The position numbers were made by a program, and so were the translations under genes. Under the pieces are notes generated by a model. The model worked only from the letters and a program-made list of their open reading frames with translations, did no database searches and was not told where the DNA came from. A stretch of DNA of 13,250 nucleotides from Legionella genomosp. 1 (GTDB lineage Bacteria > Pseudomonadota > Gammaproteobacteria > Legionellales > Legionellaceae), in the NCBI GenBank assembly GCA_945889365.1, contig CAMDBQ010000019.1, forward strand, positions 1-13,250. Reading direction: 5' to 3'. This document shows, piece by piece, positions 6,873 through 13,250 of this stretch; the stretch's first letter is position 1, and every line of letters begins with the position of its first letter.

Positions 6873-7181
6873 ATGTTTATTGTACAATTAACTTATAAAA
6901 CGTCGATTAGCGAAGTAGACAAATATCTACAGGCGCACCGCGAATTTCTTGATTATTACTACAAACAAGGTTTGCTGCTGGCTTCAGGCCCAATGAAACC
7001 TCGCACAGGCGGCATAATCATTGCTTCAACAACCGATCGCAAACATCTGGAATCCATCCTGCAGAAAGACCCTTATTTCCTCGCGGAAATTACAGACTAT
7101 CAACTCATCGAATTCACTCCGGTTAAGCACTGTGAAGAATTAAACGAGATCATAGATAAGACGGAAGGTAAATTATGTTGA
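6873..7181 (+). CDS. YciI-family protein within the gcv operon
   Basis: A small ferredoxin-like alpha/beta-barrel protein of the YCII family (102 residues; family usually 90-110). Most members have no assigned role; one relative (TftG) is a dehydrochlorinase in chlorophenol degradation. Family signatures are MFIVQLTYKTSISEVDKYL, AHREFLDYYY with the conserved His22, ASGPMKPRTGGIII (37-50), DPYFLAEI with Asp66, and DYQLIEFTPVK. His and Asp are the proposed active-site pair of the family, and both are kept. Of two adjacent ATG codons (6870 and 6873) the second is favoured, 6 nt after AAGGGG (6861-6866). Its 3' end overlaps gcvPB by 7 nt and contains the gcvPB ribosome binding site, so the two are probably translationally coupled. 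Its link to glycine cleavage is unknown; a repair or detoxification role near the PLP enzyme is only a guess. Confidence 0.88.
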   Translation: MFIVQLTYKTSISEVDKYLQAHREFLDYYYKQGLLLASGPMKPRTGGIIIASTTDRKHLESILQKDPYFLAEITDYQLIEFTPVKHCEELNEIIDKTEGKLC

Positions 7182-8632
7182 TTTTTGAGCAATCCAAAAC
7201 TGGCCGTCAAGCCACAGCCCAAGCACCTCAATCCAGCGCGAGTCTACATGCAATTCCCGTTGAATTCCGGCGTCAAACCCCGCCGCGCTGGCCCGCTTGC
7301 TCGGAACTACAAGTCGTGCGCCATTTTACCCGATTGTCACAAAAAAATTTCGCCATTGACACCCAGTTTTACCCCTTGGGATCATGCACAATGAAATACA
7401 ATCCACGCGGCGTTCACAAGGCTGCCACGATACCCGGCTTTAATAATCGCCACCCCCTTGCAGCAGTGGATGCCAGCCAAGGTTTCTTAGCGGCTATTTA
7501 TGATCTTCAGAACTACTTGTTGGATATCACAGGGATGACGGGGGTATCACTCACTCCGATGGCAGGCTCACAAGGAGAATTTGCCGGTGTCGCCATGATC
7601 AAGGCATATCACCAATCACGCGGCGACACCTTACGCGATGAAATGATCATTCCAGATGCGGCACATGGTACCAATCCTGCTTCAGCCGTCATGTGCGGCT
7701 TTAAAATAGTTGAAGTCTCCACCGCGAGTGATGGTGACATCGATTTGGAGGAGTTAAGACGTAAAATAGGCCCAAAAACAGCAGGGATCATGCTGACCAA
7801 CCCCTCTACACTGGGATTGTTTATGCGGAAAATTAAAGAAATCGCCGAGATAGTGCATCAGGCAGGAGGACTCCTGTATTATGATGGCGCCAATTTAAAT
7901 GCTATTGTCGGAAAAGTCAGGCCTGGCGACATGGGCTTTGACGTGATGCACTTGAATTTACATAAAACGTTCGCCACACCACACGGTGGCGGCGGCCCTG
8001 GTTCTGGACCCGTCGCTGTTGGCAAACGGTTACAACCGTTCTTGCCACTACCCATCGTCATTAAAAAAGACCAGCGTTATGATTGGGCAACACGCGTGGA
8101 CGTCCCCCAAACGATTGGTCGGCTATCTTGTTTTATGGGTAATGCCGGCATTTTACTACGGGCGTGGCTTTATATTCGTGTGTTGGGACGCGAGGGGTTG
8201 CTACGCGTGTCTGAATATGCCACCCTAAATGCAAATTATTTATTGGCGGAATTGACTAAAGAGGGTTTCACCCCGGCCTATCCAGGCCGCCGAGCCAGCC
8301 ATGAGTTTGTTTTGAGCCTAAAGGATGAGAAAAAAACACAAGATATCAGTGCCATGGATTTGGCTAAACGCTTGTTAGATTATGGTTTCCACGCACCAAC
8401 CACGTATTTCCCGCTTTTGGTGCCAGAATGCTTGTTGATTGAGCCTACTGAAACCGAATGCAAAGAAACATTGGATGATTTTATTACTGCCATGAAAGCG
8501 ATTCGTCATGAGGCAGAAATGAACCCGGCGTTACTAAAAGACGCCCCGCACACCCTGCCGGTCAAACGACTGGATGATGTTAAAGCCGCCAGGGAACTTG
8601 ATTTAAATTACTATTATGCAAGGAGCAAATAA
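7175..8632 (+). CDS. gcvPB: Glycine dehydrogenase (decarboxylating) subunit 2
   Basis: This is the C-terminal, PLP-binding half of the P protein, the partner of GcvPA. It has 485 residues, normal for the subunit. Conserved segments: VVRHFTRLSQKNFAIDTQFY, PLGSCTMKYNPRGV (67-80), LTPMAGSQGEFAGV (126-139), IIPDAAHGTNPASAVMCGF (158-176), LLYYDGANLNAI and HLNLHKTFATPHGGGGPGSG (259-278), in which Lys264 should form the Schiff base with PLP. Later, DVPQTIGRLSCFMGNAGI and the GFHAPTTYFPLLVPECLLIE stretch are typical. The ATG follows GGAAGG (7163-7168) by 6 nt and overlaps the end of yciI by 7 nt. The stop codon shares one base with the ATG of the next gene (TAATG). No odd residue changes were seen in the active site. 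Confidence 0.96.
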   Translation: MLIFEQSKTGRQATAQAPQSSASLHAIPVEFRRQTPPRWPACSELQVVRHFTRLSQKNFAIDTQFYPLGSCTMKYNPRGVHKAATIPGFNNRHPLAAVDASQGFLAAIYDLQNYLLDITGMTGVSLTPMAGSQGEFAGVAMIKAYHQSRGDTLRDEMIIPDAAHGTNPASAVMCGFKIVEVSTASDGDIDLEELRRKIGPKTAGIMLTNPSTLGLFMRKIKEIAEIVHQAGGLLYYDGANLNAIVGKVRPGDMGFDVMHLNLHKTFATPHGGGGPGSGPVAVGKRLQPFLPLPIVIKKDQRYDWATRVDVPQTIGRLSCFMGNAGILLRAWLYIRVLGREGLLRVSEYATLNANYLLAELTKEGFTPAYPGRRASHEFVLSLKDEKKTQDISAMDLAKRLLDYGFHAPTTYFPLLVPECLLIEPTETECKETLDDFITAMKAIRHEAEMNPALLKDAPHTLPVKRLDDVKAARELDLNYYYARSK

Positions 8633-8883
8633 TGAACGAGAAAGTTTTCGCACAACGTTTTAATCGTGAATTATCGTCACTGGATTTCCCAGAAGAATTA
8701 ACAGAAAAAATCAAAGCCGTTGCCAAAGTATTTGGCGTGAGCCGACATTTGGCCAACGCCATGATCTTCGGTCAAATGCTGCCATCCAAGGAGCAAATGA
8801 ATAATATTGCTCAAGTTTTTGAGGTATGTCCGGATTGGTTAAGCGGCAAAACCGAACGCCGAAAAACAACGGAAAGCGTGTAG
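8632..8883 (+). CDS. Small helix-turn-helix (XRE/Cro-like) protein at the end of the gcv operon
   Basis: An 83-residue protein that looks like a one-domain DNA-binding protein. Residues 24-71 fit the XRE/Cro arrangement: LTEKIKAVAKVFGVSRHLANAMIFGQMLPS (helices 1-3, with VFGVSRHLANAMI as the likely turn and recognition helix) followed by MNNIAQVFEVCPDWLSGK, matching the common ending 'IA..L.V..dWLl.G'. The C-terminus is short and basic, with no second domain or membrane segment. Its ATG overlaps the gcvPB stop by one base, and a strong AAGGAG (8620-8625) lies 6 nt upstream, so it is coupled to the glycine cleavage genes. This makes an autoregulator or regulator of the operon plausible, but unproven. 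It is distinct from GcvA (LysR type) and GcvR. A stronger -10 for the following gene lies just after its stop. Confidence 0.75.
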   Translation: MNEKVFAQRFNRELSSLDFPEELTEKIKAVAKVFGVSRHLANAMIFGQMLPSKEQMNNIAQVFEVCPDWLSGKTERRKTTESV

Positions 8884-8900
8884 TTCACGCCAGATTAAGC

Positions 8901-8906
8901 TATAAT
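8901..8906 (+). promoter_or_regulatory. Candidate -10 box upstream of the RMD1-family gene
   Basis: A perfect TATAAT, 18 nt after the stop of the HTH gene and about 45 nt before the ATG at 8952. No convincing -35 hexamer lies 16-18 bp upstream. A short inverted repeat GCGTG/CACGC (8876-8890) overlaps the expected -35 region. Confidence 0.4.
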
Positions 8907-8951
8907 TGACCACCACACACCCTCGTTACTTAATTTAGGTAGCATTAAATT

Positions 8952-9758
8952 ATGGAATGCCTTAGTTATTGCGTTGCTAATACTATCGATCTGACACGTT
9001 TGGATAACCATTACAAAACAACCCTTGTGGGTTACGTGTCCGTTAAATCTCGCGATGTATTAAAATTAAGTCCCTGTGACGAAAATAATATCCTGGTCTT
9101 CGTTTTTAAAAATGGGACTGTTGTTTCATGGGGAATTAAACGCCATCAGGTTAGCGCATACATTGACACCATCCTGCTATTCGCTTACAAACCAATTTCG
9201 GTTCGGGTGCATGATGAATTCATTTACCGCTCCGGTGAAAAGACAGCCATAGAACCCCACGATTACTTTGATGTCGACTGCTTAACCATCGACACAGACA
9301 GCGATGATCTGAAGCTCAGCTTGTCATATGGCTTTTCCCAATCGGTCAAATTGCAATATTTTGAAACCATTCTTGAAACATTAATTGAAAAATACACCCC
9401 GTTGATTCGTAATCTGTCCAACAAATCAGGCATCACAGTTACCCGCGATCAAATTCCTCAAGTCATTGGTGAGATTCTTGGTGCGAAAAGTGAAATGAAT
9501 TTGATTAGTAACTTCCTCTATCATCCCAAATATTTTTGGCAGCACCCAACGCTTGAAGAATACTTCATCATGCTTGAACGCTACTTGCATATCCAGCGCC
9601 GAATCAATGCAATTAACCACCGCCTGGATACACTGAATGAAATTTTCAATATGTTTAACGACTACTTGGAAAGTCGCCATTCTCATCATTTGGAAATCAT
9701 GGTTATCGTCCTCATCGCGATTGAAGTCGTGATCGGGGTATTGCATTTTATCTATTAA
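8952..9758 (+). CDS. RMD1/DUF155-family protein with C-terminal membrane anchor
   Basis: A 268-residue protein of the DUF155 family (related to yeast Rmd1 and its mitochondrial homologues); the bacterial role is unknown. Family marks: ILVFVFKNGTVVSWGI (47-62, the 'FvF.yG.vVfW' signature), SLSYGFSQSVKLQYFE (123-138, the 'aiAQSvkL.yfE' motif), IGEILGAKSEMNLISNFLYHPKYFWQHP (172-199) and ERYLHIQRRINAINHRLDTLNEIFNMF (209-235), a likely helical hairpin. The last 20 residues (about 249-268, MVIVLIAIEVVIGVLHFIY) form one transmembrane segment, so most of the protein would face the cytoplasm with a tail anchor. The ribosome binding site is weak (AGGT 11 nt upstream). The purine permease follows after 18 nt without a terminator, suggesting one transcript. 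The family call is firm; function is not. Confidence 0.85.
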   Translation: MECLSYCVANTIDLTRLDNHYKTTLVGYVSVKSRDVLKLSPCDENNILVFVFKNGTVVSWGIKRHQVSAYIDTILLFAYKPISVRVHDEFIYRSGEKTAIEPHDYFDVDCLTIDTDSDDLKLSLSYGFSQSVKLQYFETILETLIEKYTPLIRNLSNKSGITVTRDQIPQVIGEILGAKSEMNLISNFLYHPKYFWQHPTLEEYFIMLERYLHIQRRINAINHRLDTLNEIFNMFNDYLESRHSHHLEIMVIVLIAIEVVIGVLHFIY

Positions 9759-9776
9759 GACGAGTCCCACGACCTT

Positions 9777-11045
9777 ATGAACGCTGATCAACCCCACTTT
9801 TCACTTAAAACAGAAACACTCGCCGGCATAACCACCTTTCTAACCATGGTGTATATTGCTTTTGTTAACCCGGCTATTTTACATGACGCAGGCATGGATC
9901 AAGGCGCTGTATTTACAGCTACATGTCTCGTCACAGCCTTCGCCTGCGCATTAACGGGGATCCTGGCTAACACTCCAATTGGGGTGGCACCAGGAATGGC
10001 ATTGAACATTTATTTTTCATACAGTGTCGTACAGGGTATGGGGATCGATTGGCAGCATGCGTTAGCGATGGTGTTTATTTCCGGTGTATTGTTCTTCATT
10101 GTAAGCCTCACCAGCATGCGCCGATTATTGATTGAAGCCATTCCACATAACCTGCAAATTGCCATTCTCATTGGTATAAGCCTGCTTATCGCGCTGATAT
10201 CCCTACAAACCAACCAAATCATTATTCCCGGCAATCACACGTTGATGCACATGGGCGACATCAGTCGACCACAAAGTCTTTTGTTTTTTTTAGGCTTTTT
10301 ATTCATTCTGGCACTGGATTATTATCGCGTGCGCGGTGCCATCATCATCAGTATCTTAACCATCAGTGCCTTAAGTTTGGCCTTGGGCTTAACAACATGG
10401 CATGGAATTGTGGCCTATCCACCGTCCATGAAAGCAACGTTTCTAAAGCTTGATTTTGCAGGCATGACCAGTGTTGCATCCATTAAAGCCACGTTCACAT
10501 TTTTTCTGATCGCTGTTTTTGATGCCACAGGTACACTGATAGGTCTCCTTAACCAACCTATTTTCAAAAACAACCCAAAGCACCTTGAGCGAGTCGGTAA
10601 AAGTTTAACAGCTGATGCAGCTGCCTCAATTTTGGCCGGCTTATTCGGTTCTGCCAGTACATCACCCTATATTGAATCGGCCGCAGGTATCGAAGCAGGT
10701 GGACGCACAGGCGTCACGGCTGTGGTGATTGCAATCGGGTTTCTTTTAATGCTGTTTTTCTTTCCTCTGGCGGAGGCCATTCCAAGCTTCGCAGTGGGTC
10801 CTGCATTACTTTATGTCGCGTGTTGCATGATGAAACACGTGGGTCAATTAACGTTAACCGATGTTACGGAAACCGCGCCGTGCATGCTAACCGTGATGAT
10901 GATCCCGTTCACCTCTTCGATTGCTGATGGCATCGGCAGTGGCGTCATTCTTTATACGTTACTGAAATTGGTCGCCCGTCAAAAAATCAGCCCGCTGTTA
11001 CTAATTTTAGCGGTTGTGTTTATTATATTTTTTCTGATTAGCTAG
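9777..11045 (+). CDS. AzgA-type NCS2 purine permease
   Basis: A 422-residue inner-membrane transporter of the nucleobase-cation symporter 2 family, AzgA-like branch (relatives include E. coli AdeP and GhxP, which import adenine or guanine/hypoxanthine by proton symport). Many hydrophobic helices are present. Family motifs: TETLAGITTFLTMVYIAFVN (12-31), NTPIGVAPGMALNIYFSYSV (65-84), FFLIAVFDATGTLIGL (242-257), and GSASTSPYIESAAGIEAGGRTGVTAVV (291-317), in which the usual G-T-S-T is changed to G-S-A-S-T-S. Glu300 and Asp249 lie at the positions expected for substrate-binding acidic residues. Substrate choice among purines cannot be read from the sequence. The length is slightly below the E. coli proteins (about 445). 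The start ATG has no strong ribosome binding site, which may point to coupling with the upstream gene. A tandem GNAT gene follows 4 nt after the stop. Confidence 0.92.
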   Translation: MNADQPHFSLKTETLAGITTFLTMVYIAFVNPAILHDAGMDQGAVFTATCLVTAFACALTGILANTPIGVAPGMALNIYFSYSVVQGMGIDWQHALAMVFISGVLFFIVSLTSMRRLLIEAIPHNLQIAILIGISLLIALISLQTNQIIIPGNHTLMHMGDISRPQSLLFFLGFLFILALDYYRVRGAIIISILTISALSLALGLTTWHGIVAYPPSMKATFLKLDFAGMTSVASIKATFTFFLIAVFDATGTLIGLLNQPIFKNNPKHLERVGKSLTADAAASILAGLFGSASTSPYIESAAGIEAGGRTGVTAVVIAIGFLLMLFFFPLAEAIPSFAVGPALLYVACCMMKHVGQLTLTDVTETAPCMLTVMMIPFTSSIADGIGSGVILYTLLKLVARQKISPLLLILAVVFIIFFLIS

Positions 11046-11049
11046 AGCA

Positions 11050-11901
11050 ATGCTGATTCAAACGCCTCAACTTGATAGTCAACAGCTTATTGCCCTTGAT
11101 TTACTATCGGCTAGCTGTAAAAAAACGGACGGCAACTTGCCTGCCATATATAGGCATTTACTTGGCAAGGATAGAGGCCGACCAGCCAACATACTTTATT
11201 ACATGGATCCATCGGACGAGACTAGATTAACCGCATTTCTAGGTGCGTTTTTTTTCTATGAAAAATCATGTGAAATTGGACTCATGGTTGCGCCTGAATG
11301 TCGTCGACAAGGCATTGCATCCAAAATGATCAAAACAATGCTCCCCTTGATTAAAGCCGAGGACGTTGAAACGCTTGTTTTTTCATCACCGCATCGATTA
11401 AACGATGACTGGCTTTCAAGCATGGGCTTGCATTATCAAGGCAGCGAATTTCAGATGCAGCGGCATAACCAAGAGCCCATCGCGTTACCAAAAATATCAG
11501 ATAGTATCCGACTAGCTACTCAACGTGATATTCCAGCCTTGTGTGCGATAGATAATGCCTGCTTTCCTACGCAAAACATTAGTATGCCTGCACGTTTTCA
11601 AAACATTTTGAATGATCCTGCAAATTGTTTATTCATAATCGAGCAGGCTAACATTCCTGTGGGTAAAGCCCACCTCAGCTGGCAGACCCATGGTGCGCGT
11701 CTAAGTGATATTGCTATTCTACCCAGCCTTCAAAGACGTGGTTTAGGAACAGTATTGCTAGCGCATTGCATTAATCATGCCCTGGGTGAACACAAGTCTG
11801 AGATCATACTTGATGTGGAAACCACCAATAGACAAGCACTGGATTTATATACCCGCCTTGGCTTTATAATTAATAATGCGCATGATTATTTTGGACATTG
11901 A
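11050..11901 (+). CDS. Tandem GNAT-family N-acetyltransferase
   Basis: A 283-residue protein with two GNAT domains in a row, as in the MshD-like architecture. The first (about 10-140) has IGLMVAPECRRQGIASKMIK (76-95), with the acetyl-CoA pyrophosphate loop RRQGIA. The second (about 150-280) has LSDIAILPSLQRRGLGTVLL (218-237), loop QRRGLG, followed by ILDVETTNRQALDLYTRLGF (253-272), the typical motif B region with Tyr267. The second domain looks more canonical and is probably the active one; the first may be degenerate. The substrate is unknown. It begins 4 nt after the permease stop without a strong ribosome binding site, so it is probably the last gene of the DUF155-permease-GNAT unit. It is not mycothiol synthase on context, since that pathway belongs to actinobacteria. 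Confidence 0.85.
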   Translation: MLIQTPQLDSQQLIALDLLSASCKKTDGNLPAIYRHLLGKDRGRPANILYYMDPSDETRLTAFLGAFFFYEKSCEIGLMVAPECRRQGIASKMIKTMLPLIKAEDVETLVFSSPHRLNDDWLSSMGLHYQGSEFQMQRHNQEPIALPKISDSIRLATQRDIPALCAIDNACFPTQNISMPARFQNILNDPANCLFIIEQANIPVGKAHLSWQTHGARLSDIAILPSLQRRGLGTVLLAHCINHALGEHKSEIILDVETTNRQALDLYTRLGFIINNAHDYFGH

Positions 11902-11911
11902 TGAATTAGGC

Positions 11912-11939
11912 TTGACAGCTTTTCTAAACCCACTTTAGT
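11912..11939 (+). promoter_or_regulatory. Candidate sigma70-type promoter for the ketoacyl synthase gene
   Basis: A consensus TTGACA (11912-11917), 16-bp spacer and TTTAGT (11934-11939, 4 of 6 matches). It sits in the 117-bp gap after the GNAT gene and would give a leader of about 75 nt. Confidence 0.5.
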
Positions 11940-12018
11940 ATTGGATAATTGAGGTAACCGCTCATGCTAGATGGAGCCGTTATGGAAAAATAGAGCACAC
12001 AGAAGACATAGGAAACCA

Positions 12019-13242
12019 ATGAAAAAAAGAGTTGTGATCACAGGCATGGACATTACCTCTTCCATAGGAAGCGGACTTGAGGTATTTTGGAATGCTGCGA
12101 TCACGGGCGCCTGTGGCATCAAGCGCATTCAAGCCTATGATCCTTCCCCTTATCCCACACGAATTGCAGGCGAGGTTACTGATTTAAATCTGGATCATTT
12201 GCCTGAATTTAACAAACAAAAACGCTATCCTCGCGTGGCACAATATGCATTATATTGCGCGCATCATGCCATTAAACGCTCTGGATTAACCCCTAATGAA
12301 TTAAGTATGGCAGGAACCTACATCGGCACAAGTTTAGGTGGAGCGCCTGAGTTAGAATCGGCATACGAATTTTTTTATAGTGGGCACTGGCGAAAAGTCC
12401 CCGCCCTTAGCGTGATTCGCGGCATGCCTAACTCCATTGCCAACCACATTGCGATAGCTTTTGGCCTTGGAGGACCCAATTCAACCGTTTCAAATGCTTG
12501 TGTTTCATCAGCGGAAGCCATTGGTAATGCCTATCAGCAAATCAGGCAGGGAAGATTGTCTGTGGCCGTCTGTGGCGGAACCGAGTCATTGGTCTGGGAA
12601 ACCATCATGACCGCCTGGTGTAAACTGCGCGTCATGTCCACACAAAATGAAAACCCAGCAGGCGCCAGTCGTCCATTCGACATCAACCGTGATGGCATGG
12701 TAATGGCTGACGGTGCAGGGATATTGGTTCTCGAAGATCTCGAACATGCCCAGGCTCGTGGGGCAACTATTTATGCGGAAATCATTGGTTTTGGTGCCAG
12801 CTGCGATGCCTATCACGTGACAGCCCCTACATCTGCAGGCCAAGCCCGCGCTATCAACGCAGCCCTTGATGATGCTCGACTGGCAACGAGCGATGTGCAA
12901 TATATCAACGCACATGGCACCGGTACGCAATTAAATGACCTTACTGAAACTGAAACAATAAAAACCGTGTTTGGCGACCGCGCATATGAAATCCCAGTCA
13001 CTGCACAGAAAGCCATGACCGGACATGCTATTGGAGCAGCTGGTGCCATGGAGATTATTGCCACGGCATTAAGTTTACAAGAGGGCATTTTATTGCCTAC
13101 GATCAATTTAAATAATCCCGATCCAAAGTGTGATCTTGATTACATCCCTAATCAAGCACGACAAAAATCCATTGATATCGCATTGTCCAATCACTTCGCT
13201 TTTGGTGGAGCGAATGCTGCACTTGTGTTGAAGCGGTTTTAA
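12019..13242 (+). CDS. Beta-ketoacyl-ACP synthase, FabF (KAS II) type
   Basis: A condensing enzyme that would extend an acyl chain with malonyl-ACP in fatty acid or a related lipid/polyketide pathway. It has 407 residues, as in FabF (about 410). The thiolase-fold catalytic set is complete: nucleophile Cys161 in SNACVSSAEAIG, His299 in NAHGTGTQLND, Lys331 and His336 in QKAMTGHAIGAAGA, and Phe395 in NHFAFGGANAALVLKRF. The N-terminus MKKRVVITGMDITSSIGSG is the family start. An in-frame ATG at 11971 would add 16 residues, but the ATG at 12019 has AGGA 5 nt upstream and fits the family. Differences from housekeeping FabF include SNACVSS in place of the usual S-T-A-C-A-(S/T)-G, and NHFAFGG in place of N-S-F-G-F-G-G. 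A paralogue with a specialised role is therefore possible, and I withhold the fabF symbol. No acyl carrier protein gene is in the window. Confidence 0.88.
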   Translation: MKKRVVITGMDITSSIGSGLEVFWNAAITGACGIKRIQAYDPSPYPTRIAGEVTDLNLDHLPEFNKQKRYPRVAQYALYCAHHAIKRSGLTPNELSMAGTYIGTSLGGAPELESAYEFFYSGHWRKVPALSVIRGMPNSIANHIAIAFGLGGPNSTVSNACVSSAEAIGNAYQQIRQGRLSVAVCGGTESLVWETIMTAWCKLRVMSTQNENPAGASRPFDINRDGMVMADGAGILVLEDLEHAQARGATIYAEIIGFGASCDAYHVTAPTSAGQARAINAALDDARLATSDVQYINAHGTGTQLNDLTETETIKTVFGDRAYEIPVTAQKAMTGHAIGAAGAMEIIATALSLQEGILLPTINLNNPDPKCDLDYIPNQARQKSIDIALSNHFAFGGANAALVLKRF

Positions 13243-13250
13243 GGCGGATC

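Noticed and set aside
6716..6898. Plus-strand ORF of 60 codons in the gcvPA-yciI spacer
   Set aside because: No ribosome binding site, composition typical of non-coding GC-rich DNA, and it overlaps the well-supported yciI start in another frame.
9426..9797. Minus-strand ORF of 123 codons
   Set aside because: Antisense to the DUF155 gene, whose motifs on the plus strand are clear; composition is that of a shadow frame.
11971..12018. N-terminal extension of 16 residues on the ketoacyl synthase
   Set aside because: The Arg/His-rich extension is unlike the family, and the ATG at 12019 has a well-placed AGGA.
12586..12930. Minus-strand ORF of 114 codons (and another at 12813-13106)
   Set aside because: Both lie opposite the conserved ketoacyl synthase coding sequence and show no recognisable domain.

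Overview
The window reads as a gammaproteobacterial chromosome, most likely Legionellales-like (Legionella/Coxiella relatives). This is an inference from moderate GC, a split two-subunit GcvP next to gcvT-gcvH, and a rho closely matching the E. coli protein. No rRNA, tRNA, CRISPR array or complete insertion sequence is visible.

Left part (1-1776, minus strand): an AT-rich locus of unknown function. A 278-codon ORF ends just after a run of 12 A residues. An open frame of at least 318 codons starts 1 nt after that run and leaves the window at base 1. The frames meet as if one long gene (at least 590 codons) had been split, or is expressed by slippage, at the poly(A) tract. Between this locus and rho lie about 550 bp of non-genic DNA holding a promoter, two GAACCGGTTC palindromes, a 46-codon relic resembling the end of a DUF4143 ATPase, and two strong hairpins.

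Middle (2334-8883): rho on the minus strand is divergent from a glycine cleavage operon on the plus strand: gcvT, gcvH, gcvPA, a YciI-family gene, gcvPB and a small helix-turn-helix protein gene. A good sigma70-type promoter lies directly upstream of gcvT. Most junctions are tight or overlapping, except a 150-bp GC-rich spacer between gcvPA and yciI. The T, H and P proteins would convert glycine to CO2, ammonia and methylene-THF together with a lipoamide dehydrogenase encoded elsewhere. YciI and the HTH protein are unexplained passengers and candidate accessory or regulatory parts.

Right part (8952-13242, plus strand): a DUF155/RMD1-family membrane-anchored protein, an AzgA-type NCS2 purine permease and a tandem GNAT acetyltransferase, closely packed and probably co-transcribed. 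Then, behind its own promoter, comes a FabF-type beta-ketoacyl-ACP synthase with all catalytic residues, ending 8 bases before the window edge.

Most of the window is core metabolism. The most unusual signals are the poly(A)-interrupted gene at the left edge and the YciI plus HTH additions to the glycine cleavage operon.
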